Source of the DNA: a bacterium
GTDB taxonomy: Bacteria; Vulcanimicrobiota; Vulcanimicrobiia; Vulcanimicrobiales; SCRA01
Assembly (NCBI GenBank): GCA_004298675.1
Contig: SCRI01000063.1
Span: 1 to 64,000 of the forward strand
Direction: 5' to 3'
DNA length: 64,000 nucleotides
Shown piece by piece: positions 24,071 to 31,754 of the stretch. The notes under the pieces were generated by a model. The model had not been told where the DNA came from. It did no database searches and saw nothing but the letters and a program-made list of their open reading frames with translations. Both the position numbers and the translations under genes were made by a program. Every line of letters starts with the position of its first letter. Position 1 is the first letter of the stretch.

Positions 24071-25066
24071 ATGATTGCTACTGCTTGGGACATTCAGCTC
24101 GGCCGCGAGTTCGGCGAGCCGTTCACGATCCACGGGACCGGTGCCGCCCCGGGCGGCAGCCTAGCCGGTCACGGCATCGCCGAGCGGCTGCGCGCCGACC
24201 TCGCGGGGCTGCTGGGTGCCCGCAAGCAGGCGATCGTCGAGGCCATCTTCGACCGGGCCGGATTCGCCTCGGCCCAACAGCTGCCGATCCGCCCTAACAA
24301 CCTCGCCGCGCAGATGATCGAGTGGATCGTGGCGGGTTTGGAAGAAGACGACTTCGCGCCGCTGCTCGATTGGGTGCGCGGGCTACATCACCAAGCCGAC
24401 CGGCGCGCACTGGCCGAGATCGACATCCCGCGCATGCTCGATTCAGGCTGCGCGCTGGCCATCAGCGCCGCTGCCTCCATTCGCGACGACGTTACCGATA
24501 TCGCACTCTTCTTTGCCGAACTGCGCCAGGAGCTGCAAGGCGCCTACGTACGTTCGGCGATTCGAGCGGCCGCGCCGGCAAAGCCGGTGGCGGCTCCGGG
24601 GCGAGCGGCCCACCCCCACGGCGCTCGCCCTCGCCGGCTTGCGGGTGAGATTTCAAAGGCGTTGGGGCTCCAAGAGCGCGCCTGCGCGTTCATGGAGCAA
24701 TTCGATCGCCTCGGCAACGCGGGCGTGCCCGCCGTCCCGCCGGAGCTGTTGGGCGATGAGGCACCGCTCTCGCGCGCGGAGCTAGAGTTGGTGGCCGGCC
24801 ATACCGAGACGGCGGCGCGAGCGGTGGCGCGGCTGGACGCCTGGCGGGCCATGACCGCGGTAGAGTTGCGCCGCGAGGAGCGCTGGGATGAAGGCGGACG
24901 CGGTACTCCGCTGGCATCACGCATCCTGGCAGTAGTCGACGCCTACCACGAGTTGTTGGCCAAACACCGTTCGCCGTTGCGTGCTCTCGCTGCGTTGGAG
25001 CGTGGCGCCGGCGTGCGCTGGGATCCGGAGGTCGTGGCGGCGGCGGTGCGGCTGTTGCGTGAGTAG
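24071..25066 (+). CDS. Protein with degenerate HD-GYP-like domain
   Basis: A 331-residue protein. The N-terminal 160 residues are helical (LLGARKQAIVEAIFDRAGF) and resemble RsbRD-type sensor regions, with low confidence. The C-terminal 140 residues align in order with an HD-GYP domain but with catalytic motifs lost: QFDRLGNAGVPAVPPELL replaces HDIGKxGIPDxIL, VAGHTETAARAV keeps the Hxxx region, RREERWDEGGRGTPLASRI replaces HHExxDGxGYP, and ILAVVDAYHELLAKHRSP keeps the D-A-Y stretch. It probably binds a ligand or partner without hydrolysing c-di-GMP. A true HD-GYP enzyme is encoded at 6732. Confidence 0.6.
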   Translation: MIATAWDIQLGREFGEPFTIHGTGAAPGGSLAGHGIAERLRADLAGLLGARKQAIVEAIFDRAGFASAQQLPIRPNNLAAQMIEWIVAGLEEDDFAPLLDWVRGLHHQADRRALAEIDIPRMLDSGCALAISAAASIRDDVTDIALFFAELRQELQGAYVRSAIRAAAPAKPVAAPGRAAHPHGARPRRLAGEISKALGLQERACAFMEQFDRLGNAGVPAVPPELLGDEAPLSRAELELVAGHTETAARAVARLDAWRAMTAVELRREERWDEGGRGTPLASRILAVVDAYHELLAKHRSPLRALAALERGAGVRWDPEVVAAAVRLLRE

Positions 25067-25158
25067 AGGCGAATGCAAGATGTAGCGCGCGCTTAACAAG
25101 CGGTGTGGGCGGCGCGCGCTGGGTGAGGCTTGAGGCCCTTGTGGTCTCGTCTCCCCGC

Positions 25159-25191
25159 AAAAAAGGGCCGGCATCGATGATGCCGGCCCTT
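25159..25191 (-). terminator. Intrinsic terminator of the tldD-tldE operon
   Basis: AAGGGCCGGCATC (25163-25175) pairs with GATGCCGGCCCTT (25179-25191), a 13-bp stem with a 3-base loop. On the minus strand it is followed by a run of six T (25159-25164 complement), 16 bases after the end of the tldE gene. Confidence 0.88.
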
Positions 25192-25206
25192 GCTGCGTCT
25201 GGTCGC

Positions 25207-26538
25207 CTAGAACTCGGTGCCGCTGGAGAAGTGGAAACGCTCGATCTTGACGGCTGGGACCACGCATTGATATGAGTAGCCTCCGGTGCGAACCGGCTCG
25301 CTGGCGGGCTCGCATGCGCGCAGTGCATCTAGGATCGACTGATTGAAGCGCATGTTGCGAACGCCGCCGACGACGCGCCCGTTTTCGATCAGGAACGTGC
25401 CGTCGCGCGTCATGCCCGTCACGATCGTTTGACGCTGATCCACGGGGCGGATGTACCAGAAGCGTGTGACGAGCAGGCCGCGTTTGGTATGCGCGATCAT
25501 CTCCTCGCGGCTCTTGGAACCCGGTTCCAGTATCAGCGTGCGCGGCTGCGGACCGTAGGCGTTGGGCGCGGGCAAGGCGTGCCCGGTGTTCTCCACGCCC
25601 AGCCGCCCCGCGTAGTACGCATCGGTGACGACGTGGCGGCCGATGCCGTGGTCGATCAACGTTACCGGCCGTGTCGCGCTGCCCTCGAAGTCGAACGGCA
25701 TGCCCAGCACCGCGGGATGCGAGTAGTCGTCCCGGATGGTCACGTTCTGGCCGGCGTACGCGCGGTCGAGCCCGTCGCTCAGGAAACTGGAGCCGTCAAC
25801 GTAGGACTGCGCGCTGAAGTGCTGGGCCAAGTAACTGAGCAGTTCGCCGCATGCCGCCGGCTCCAGGATCACCGTCCAGTCGCCAACGTCCACCGCGCGC
25901 GGATCGCTCCCCAGGCGTGCCTTGCCGGCCGCGCGCCCGCCCACGGCGCTGCCATTGAGCTCGTCCTCGTCGCGCGTGTATTGCTCCGCAAAGCCTGTGG
26001 AGGTGGCGGCGTTGGCCTTGACGTTGATCGCGGCATCGGTGGCGTCGTAGGAAGCCACGAGGCCCGCGCTCGTGGCCAGCGTGATCCCGCTCGAGCCGGT
26101 GGTCACGAAGCCCGCCCCCCACTGCTCTTGATCCTCCATCTGCCTGAAGATGGCTTTGGCGATCTCGGCGCGGCGCTGCGGTTGAGCCTGCGCCGTGGCA
26201 TCGACGAAGGCGCCCGGCGGCGTGCCAAACGTTGCCGGTCCCGCTAACGGCTGCAGTTCCGCGTCTTCGGGGGAGAGGTGTGCGATTTCCAGTGCGCGCT
26301 GCGCGGCGCCGCGTAGTCCCGCGTCGTCGAGCACGTCACACGAAGCCACGCCTTGGCGTTTGCCTGCCACGGCGCGGATGCGCACGGTGATGCTGCGCTG
26401 CGCCACGTTCTGGTGGATCGAGTTGTGGGTGAAGCGCGTCAGCGCCGAATCCTCGTCGAAGACGCAGACTTCCGTAGCAGGAGCCGCCGAGAGCTCGATG
26501 GCACGGCGCGCCAGCGCCTCGCGCTCGCTAGCCTGCAT
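25207..26538 (-). CDS. tldE: TldE/PmbA-type subunit of TldD-TldE metalloprotease
   Basis: Non-catalytic partner of the TldD-TldE peptidase, 443 residues from ATG 26538. Motifs seen: the N-terminal FDEDSALTRFTHNSIHQNVA region, SVVGG-like core GSAVGGRAAGKARLG, VILEPAACGELLSYLAQHFS, DGLDRAYAGQNVTIRDD and GMTRDGTFLIENGRVVGGVR, which define the U62 family. It lacks the HExxxH zinc motif, as expected for TldE. In characterised systems the pair degrades or matures unfolded peptides. The gene overlaps the 3' end of tldD by 11 bases and is followed by a strong terminator. Confidence 0.9.
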   Translation of the reverse strand: MQASEREALARRAIELSAAPATEVCVFDEDSALTRFTHNSIHQNVAQRSITVRIRAVAGKRQGVASCDVLDDAGLRGAAQRALEIAHLSPEDAELQPLAGPATFGTPPGAFVDATAQAQPQRRAEIAKAIFRQMEDQEQWGAGFVTTGSSGITLATSAGLVASYDATDAAINVKANAATSTGFAEQYTRDEDELNGSAVGGRAAGKARLGSDPRAVDVGDWTVILEPAACGELLSYLAQHFSAQSYVDGSSFLSDGLDRAYAGQNVTIRDDYSHPAVLGMPFDFEGSATRPVTLIDHGIGRHVVTDAYYAGRLGVENTGHALPAPNAYGPQPRTLILEPGSKSREEMIAHTKRGLLVTRFWYIRPVDQRQTIVTGMTRDGTFLIENGRVVGGVRNMRFNQSILDALRACEPASEPVRTGGYSYQCVVPAVKIERFHFSSGTEF

Positions 26539-27979
26539 AGCCCACCCCCACCGCGACGTTACGGAAGCGTGCGGGTGCGGCACACTGCGAGGTGCGCCCC
26601 GTCTGCATCGGTTCGCCTTTACCGCAATTGGGCGTCCCCCACGCTTGCCAGGACGCGGCATCGGCGACGGCGTCGCAGGAGTTCCAGAAACGCGGCGTCA
26701 TGCCACCATAGGTGGGATTCTTCACCATGCGCGTGCGCTTGCCGTTCACGATCTCCCAACCGATCTGGCAGCCAAACTGAAAGTTCAAGCGGCGGTCGTC
26801 GATCGACCAGGAGCGGTTCGACTCCATGTAGATGCCGTGCTCGATGCCGTCGAAGAGCTGCTCGAAAGGCGTCTGCCCGGGCAGCAGATTGAGGTTGCAC
26901 ATGCGGATCATCGGGACGTGCATCCAGGACTCCGCACGCACGCAGGCGTTGGTGGCGCGCCCGAGGCGGCGCGCGGTGTCGCGCGACATCAGGTAGCCGC
27001 GCAGGATACCCTCGCGGATGATGTCGGAGCGCACGCTCTTGGCGCCCTCGTCGTCGTAGCCACACGTGGCAAAGCCCAGCGGCAGCGTGTTGTCGACCAC
27101 GATGGTGACCAGCGGCGAACCGTACTGCAGGCGATCCAGTTGATCGATTTCGAGGAACGAGGTGCCGGAGAAGTTCGCCTCCCAGCCCATGACGCGATCG
27201 AGCTCGGCGGGGTGGCCGCAGGACTCGTGGATCTGCAGCGATACCTGCGAGCCTCCTAACACCACGTCCATCGTTCCGGAGGGGCACTGCGGAGCGGAGA
27301 GCAGGGCCACCGCCTCTTCTCCGATGCGCTGCGCGTTCTCGCGCAGCGCGGCCTTGCGGATGATCTCGTAGCCGCCGCCTTGGTAGAGGCCGACGTCACC
27401 GGGCCAGGTGCGGTCCTGGGCGTCGCCGCCGTCGACGGCCAGCGCCTCGATCCCGCTGCCGCTCTGCGCGATCTCCTGCGCGATCCGGCTGCCGATGCTG
27501 GAGTAGAACTCCGACTCCTTGCGCCACAGGTCCATCCAGGCGCGCCCCACGCGGATCTGCGGCGTGACGTGGAGCAGCTGCTCCGCGCCCAGCAGCAGAT
27601 CCACGCGCTCCGAGAGCGGCACACGGTGGGGATCCTCCTCCATCGGCGTGGCGTAGGTGCCGGCGTGGACGTCGGTGGGTGCCTCGCCGAAGCGCTCCCG
27701 TGCGATGGCCGCACCGGCTTTGGCGATCTCTACCGCGCGTGCCGCGGTCTCGTCGATGCCGCGGTCGGAGGTGTCCGGCGAGGCCGCGAAACCCCACGCG
27801 CCGTCATAGAAGGCGCGGATGCCGTAGCCGATGCTCTCCTGATCGGAGAGCGTGGCCACGCGCCCGTTGCGGACCTCGATATTCTCGCTGCGGTCGCGCT
27901 CGAAGCGCACGTCCGCGTACTGTGCGCCGCGTGCCGCGGCCGTGTCGAGCGCGCGTTGCGCCGCCGGCTCGTACGTCAA
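26528..27979 (-). CDS. tldD: TldD-type catalytic subunit of TldD-TldE metalloprotease
   Basis: Catalytic zinc peptidase subunit, about 483 residues. The active site is LQIHESCGHPAELDRVMG (HExxxH), with VVDNTLPLGFATCGYDDEGA and NPTYGGMTPRFWNSCDAV supplying other conserved U62 features. I chose TTG 27979 (LTYEPAAQRALDTAA) with GGAGG about nine bases upstream; the ORF-track GTG at 28024 adds 15 Arg-rich residues. It overlaps the tldE gene, giving coupled subunits. Upstream on the same strand are the NAGPA and beta-propeller genes, possibly one transcript ending at 25159. Confidence 0.9.
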   Translation of the reverse strand: MTYEPAAQRALDTAAARGAQYADVRFERDRSENIEVRNGRVATLSDQESIGYGIRAFYDGAWGFAASPDTSDRGIDETAARAVEIAKAGAAIARERFGEAPTDVHAGTYATPMEEDPHRVPLSERVDLLLGAEQLLHVTPQIRVGRAWMDLWRKESEFYSSIGSRIAQEIAQSGSGIEALAVDGGDAQDRTWPGDVGLYQGGGYEIIRKAALRENAQRIGEEAVALLSAPQCPSGTMDVVLGGSQVSLQIHESCGHPAELDRVMGWEANFSGTSFLEIDQLDRLQYGSPLVTIVVDNTLPLGFATCGYDDEGAKSVRSDIIREGILRGYLMSRDTARRLGRATNACVRAESWMHVPMIRMCNLNLLPGQTPFEQLFDGIEHGIYMESNRSWSIDDRRLNFQFGCQIGWEIVNGKRTRMVKNPTYGGMTPRFWNSCDAVADAASWQAWGTPNCGKGEPMQTGRTSQCAAPARFRNVAVGVGYAG

Positions 27980-28034
27980 CCCTACATGCCTCCATCGTGC
28001 CCGGCCGATAGGGACGGGCCGCACGCTGCCTTCG

Positions 28035-29864
28035 CTAACGCGTTTGAGGCGGCCTGGTGACGAGCGGTGTGGGCGTGACGAGCCCAGGAAACGCCAACGC
28101 GGGGTCGCGCAGGCGCACGCTGCCCGCGCCGCTGTCTTCGCGCGCGACGAGATAGACGTCCTCGATCATCAGCGGTACGGGTGCATCTTGCGGCAGTGCG
28201 GCCTCCACGCGCCGCCAGCCGTTCCAGTCGACCGCGCGCGCCAGCGTGAGCGCGTAGTGCCGGCCGTGGGCGTCGGCGATGCGTAAGCGCAGCCATTCGC
28301 CCCCGCCATCGCCATCGACGTCGAGCGAGAACGCGATGGGGTGGCCGCCCAGCACGAGTGCGGTACGGGCGTAGGCTGCACGCTCTCTTTGCGTGAAGTC
28401 GTAACGCAGCGCCAGGCAGCCGCAACCGGCATCCACGCCGAGTGCGCCCGCGCCGGCCGGGTAGCTGACGAAGCGGAACCACGCGGGCTGCCACGGCAGC
28501 GCCACGCGATGCCTCCCCGTGCCGAGCGCCAGGCTCGCGCGCGCTCCGCCGGCCACGGCCGTGATCACGGCGTCCGCGGGCGCAGCCGGCGCGAGATAGG
28601 TGTCGCCTTCCATGCGCCCACCCCCGCTGACGCTCCAACGCACCGCGCCTTGCACTGCGAGCGGGTGCCCCGCGGCATCGTAGGCGGCGGCCTGCAGGTG
28701 CAGGCTCTCTCCGGGCGTGGGGCTCACGGTAGGGGCGAGTATCTCCAAGCGCGCCACTTGGGCCGTCACCTCGATTGGGACCTGTGCGCTCAGGCTGCCG
28801 GAGCGTATCTCTAGCGTTGCGTTGCCGGCGGCGGACGGGGCGATCAGAGCGCGCGTGCCTTGGACTTGCCCGAGCGAGGCGGGGAGTTGGAGCGTGACGG
28901 GCCCGGGCGGAGCCGCCGGATGATCGCCGGCATCGACGGCGCCGATGCGCAGCGCGATCTCCGCGCCGGGGACGGTCCGGATGGAGCGCGGATCCACCAC
29001 CAAGCGCGCGGGTGGCCCAGCCGGCGCGCTGCTGAGAATCTCGAGCGCGTCGGCCACCGGGCGCTCGCGTCCGTCGGAGGGGTGGTTGAGGAGAGCGGTG
29101 CCGGCCTCGCCCAGCGGCCGGGCCACGATGGTCGCGCTTCCGCCGGAGTCGAGACCCATTGCCTCACGTGCCCCGAGCCCCTGGAAGAGCGCGGCGAACT
29201 CGCCACGCGTCAAGCCGATCGAGTAGCCGGGCTGATGGCCATCTGCCTCCACCAGCAGTAGTGAATCCGGCGGAGCGATCCCCACTCCGGCGACGGGGAA
29301 GCGCGCGCGGGCAGTGCCGTTCGCCGGTGCGGTGGGGTCGTCGGCGGGTTCGCCGTCGCGTAACAGCAGTGGGCCTCCGCCGACGGCTTGCACCACCGGC
29401 ACGCCGTCGATGGTGACGTCCGGACCCGTGGTGGGATCGGGCTCCAGCGCCGGCGTTCCGATGACGGCCGAGCCGGTGTCCTGTATGCCGACGGCGGGGC
29501 GTCCATACCCCGGCGGATGGAGCAGCGCGCCGTCCTGCTCCAATACGTTCGTGGGTTGGTTGCTGCGATCGATGTCGAAGAAGTCGCCGTTGATGGCTGC
29601 CACTGCGCCCGTTCGCAGCGCCATCGCGCGGACCGTCTCCGCGTGCCCCTGGTCGAGTTGCTGCGCGCGTGCCGTGCGCACGCTGACCTCCGGATTGGAG
29701 AGATCGGCGACGATGACGTGTATCACCAGTGGGCCGTCGGCCGTGCGCAGGTCGTACTCGGCTCGCTCCACGCCGGGCGCAACTTCGTCTTCCACGCGTT
29801 GCTGTGCGATCACCGCGGGGAAGGGAGGCGGCGCAGTCAACCGGGCCGGCAGTGCGGCAATCAC
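28035..29864 (-). CDS. Phosphodiester glycosidase (NAGPA) family exported protein
   Basis: A 609-residue protein with a NAGPA/DUF2233 domain at about residues 40-290: AAINGDFFDIDRSNQPTN, GPLLLRDG and GLDSGGSATIVARPLGE are the family's conserved motifs. The domain cleaves N-acetylglucosamine-1-phosphodiesters or related phosphodiester glycosides. Beta-rich modules follow, one Ig-like (LEILAPTVSPTPGESLHLQ) and one carbohydrate-binding-like near the C-terminus (FSLDVDGDGGGEWLRLRI). The GTG start at 29864 overlaps the upstream gene's TGA as GTGA; the signal peptide is weak. Envelope glycan or wall-polymer processing is inferred. Confidence 0.8.
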   Translation of the reverse strand: MIAALPARLTAPPPFPAVIAQQRVEDEVAPGVERAEYDLRTADGPLVIHVIVADLSNPEVSVRTARAQQLDQGHAETVRAMALRTGAVAAINGDFFDIDRSNQPTNVLEQDGALLHPPGYGRPAVGIQDTGSAVIGTPALEPDPTTGPDVTIDGVPVVQAVGGGPLLLRDGEPADDPTAPANGTARARFPVAGVGIAPPDSLLLVEADGHQPGYSIGLTRGEFAALFQGLGAREAMGLDSGGSATIVARPLGEAGTALLNHPSDGRERPVADALEILSSAPAGPPARLVVDPRSIRTVPGAEIALRIGAVDAGDHPAAPPGPVTLQLPASLGQVQGTRALIAPSAAGNATLEIRSGSLSAQVPIEVTAQVARLEILAPTVSPTPGESLHLQAAAYDAAGHPLAVQGAVRWSVSGGGRMEGDTYLAPAAPADAVITAVAGGARASLALGTGRHRVALPWQPAWFRFVSYPAGAGALGVDAGCGCLALRYDFTQRERAAYARTALVLGGHPIAFSLDVDGDGGGEWLRLRIADAHGRHYALTLARAVDWNGWRRVEAALPQDAPVPLMIEDVYLVAREDSGAGSVRLRDPALAFPGLVTPTPLVTRPPQTR

Positions 29865-31075
29865 GGCAACACCACGCGCAAGGGATAGGCCGTCGTGGTC
29901 ATGCGTGCCGTCTCGCGCAGCGTGCGTAGATCGTAGACGGCGACGCGGTTCTCGCGCGGGCAGGGTACGAAGAGGCGCTGGTTGGCGAAATCGATGCTGG
30001 GCAGCCACGGTAGCTCACAGGGATGTAACGCCGGGTGTACCGTGTGCAGTTCCTCGTCGAGCACCAGCACGGTACCGAGCTCCTCCGTCACGAAGACGCG
30101 GCGGCGCGCGGGGTCGACGGCAACGCCGAGCGCGAGGCCGGCAGCGTGCCGCACGGCGCGCGTGTGCCAACGGTGGATATCGACGGCAACCACGCCGCCC
30201 GCCGGCGACGGCCGCATCGCCGTGATGGCGTTGAGCGCCACGAAAGCCAAGCCGCGCGCGGCGTCGACGGCGACGCCGAACGGGCGCGGGCCGACGTGCA
30301 GGGTGCGCGTGACGCGCGCGGTGCGTGCGTCGACTTCCATCAGCGTTCCCGCGTTCGTCGCGGTCACCAGGATCGAGCCGGCGGTGTCACCGCTGAGCGC
30401 GAGACCCTCCGGCGTCTCGCCCACGCTCAGCCGGTGCGGTGCGGCGCTGGGATCGTCGCCGTAGAGCGTCAGCGCCCCGTCGCCGGAGGGCGGCAGGTCG
30501 CGGCTGGCTTGCGCCACGACGTGCGCCGCAGGATCGGCCAGCAACGCCGCCGTGTCGGGTGCATGGCGGAGCGCGGTGAGGCCGGCGGCGGGGTCGTAGC
30601 GCGTTGCGCTGGTGCCCGCCGCCGCCGCCCAGAGCAGCTTGCCGCGGTCGTAGATCGCATCCGCGGGCGAATCCGCCGTGACGAACGTACCCAGCGGCGT
30701 GAGCGACTTGCGGGTGTACAGCGTGATGCCGCAGTCGGCGTCCACGGTGGCGAGCGTGCCGTTCAATGCGGGCGCGGGCAGCAGCGTCACGCTGCGCGCG
30801 CTCGCGCTGCCGCCGCGCGTGGCGACGATCAGCGTCTCGCCCGCCGCCGGCAGTTGCGCGGGCACGGAGAGATCCGCACCGGCTATGCGCCCGGGCCCCA
30901 ACAACGCTACCGTGGCGCCGCGCGGCAATTGCAGCGGCATGCGGCTGCCGGCGAAGACGCGTTGCGCGCAGGGGTGCGCGCTCGGGCCCGGCGGCGGCGC
31001 CGGCGTGGCTGGGAGGCTCCCCGCGCCGAGCGCGACGTAGAGCGCGGTGAGTAGCGTGATCCCGATCTGCATCAC
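29861..31075 (-). CDS. Secreted YVTN-type beta-propeller protein
   Basis: A 404-residue exported protein with an N-terminal signal (IGITLLTALYVALGAG). Several degenerate blades are visible, such as GPRPFGVAVDAARGLAFVAL, AAGLALGVAVDPARRRVFVT and LPSIDFANQRLFVPCPRENR, each with the VAVDxxxxxxFV pattern of YVTN/NHL propellers. These are usually binding platforms, not enzymes. Translation is coupled to the NAGPA gene through GTGA, so the propeller may target or regulate that glycosidase. The start is ATG 31075 or the next codon, also ATG. It is divergent from the 177-residue secreted protein. Confidence 0.75.
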   Translation of the reverse strand: MMQIGITLLTALYVALGAGSLPATPAPPPGPSAHPCAQRVFAGSRMPLQLPRGATVALLGPGRIAGADLSVPAQLPAAGETLIVATRGGSASARSVTLLPAPALNGTLATVDADCGITLYTRKSLTPLGTFVTADSPADAIYDRGKLLWAAAAGTSATRYDPAAGLTALRHAPDTAALLADPAAHVVAQASRDLPPSGDGALTLYGDDPSAAPHRLSVGETPEGLALSGDTAGSILVTATNAGTLMEVDARTARVTRTLHVGPRPFGVAVDAARGLAFVALNAITAMRPSPAGGVVAVDIHRWHTRAVRHAAGLALGVAVDPARRRVFVTEELGTVLVLDEELHTVHPALHPCELPWLPSIDFANQRLFVPCPRENRVAVYDLRTLRETARMTTTAYPLRVVLP

Positions 31076-31138
31076 TCGCGAAGTATGATCGCGCCGGGGC
31101 AGGCCGATACCTGTCGCGCTGCCAATGTTTCGAGCGCG

Positions 31139-31672
31139 ATGAAGCGCTTCACGATCGTTGCCTTAGCATTGCTGTGTGCCTTCACGGAGCTGCCCGCGCA
31201 AGCGAAGCAGCCGGCCCAGCAGGCCGACCCGCCGCGCCTGGCACCAGCCGACGAATACTTCGGACGCCTGAAGATGTCGCCCATCGGTATCGGCAACCAG
31301 ATTCACGATCTCGGCTTATTGCTGAAATACAATCCAGCCGGCTACGCCGGCCAGTTGGGGCGCGCGCGCATGACCGAGGACGCGCTGATGGATTGGCGCG
31401 CGCGCTACCCCAGCGATACGTGGCTGGCCAAAGATGCGTACTTGATGGCGCGCGTCGACGCGATGTTCTACGACCACGAGTCGCACTCACGCGCGTGGAG
31501 TCTTATGACGTGGGTGGCACAGCGTTTCCCGCATACGCCGTTCGGCGCCAACGCCAAGGGTGAGGTACGTCATGGGCACATCGTGCCGCTGTACGCAATG
31601 CCTGCCACCCCGCCGACGCCGACGCCCACGCCCACGCAGACTCCCACTCCCGCCGCCTCTCCAGCTCCATAG
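31139..31672 (+). CDS. Secreted protein with Pro/Thr repeat tail, unknown function
   Basis: I do not recognise a family. From ATG 31139 the product has 177 residues: a signal peptide (FTIVALALLCAFTELPAQA), a compact helical domain rich in Tyr, Trp and Met (YPSDTWLAKDAYLMARVDAM), and a C-terminal tail of PT dipeptides (PTPTPTPTQTPTP). The ORF-track start at 31085 lacks a signal sequence at its N-terminus. The tail resembles low-complexity linkers that anchor proteins in the envelope, and a similar linker occurs in the stalk/barrel protein next door. The helical part may be a TPR-like or four-helix unit. Confidence 0.6.
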   Translation: MKRFTIVALALLCAFTELPAQAKQPAQQADPPRLAPADEYFGRLKMSPIGIGNQIHDLGLLLKYNPAGYAGQLGRARMTEDALMDWRARYPSDTWLAKDAYLMARVDAMFYDHESHSRAWSLMTWVAQRFPHTPFGANAKGEVRHGHIVPLYAMPATPPTPTPTPTQTPTPAASPAP

Positions 31673-31693
31673 ACACCGCAGACACGAGCGGCC

Positions 31694-31735
31694 AACAAAA
31701 ACGAGAGCCCGGGAGCAAGCGCTCCCGGGCTCTTT
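31694..31735. terminator. Bidirectional intrinsic terminator between convergent genes
   Basis: AGAGCCCGGGAGC (31704-31716) and GCTCCCGGGCTCT (31721-31733) form a 13-bp stem with a 4-base loop. On the minus strand the stem is followed by the complement of CAAAAAC, a T-run; on the plus strand by TTT. Confidence 0.85.
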
Positions 31736-31754
31736 AGTCGTGGGTTGATGCGAG

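Noticed and set aside
31600-31670. Short GC-rich repeats at the end of the secreted protein, considered as a CRISPR or VNTR
   Set aside because: They are codon repeats encoding Pro-Thr dipeptides, without spacers or regular repeat length.
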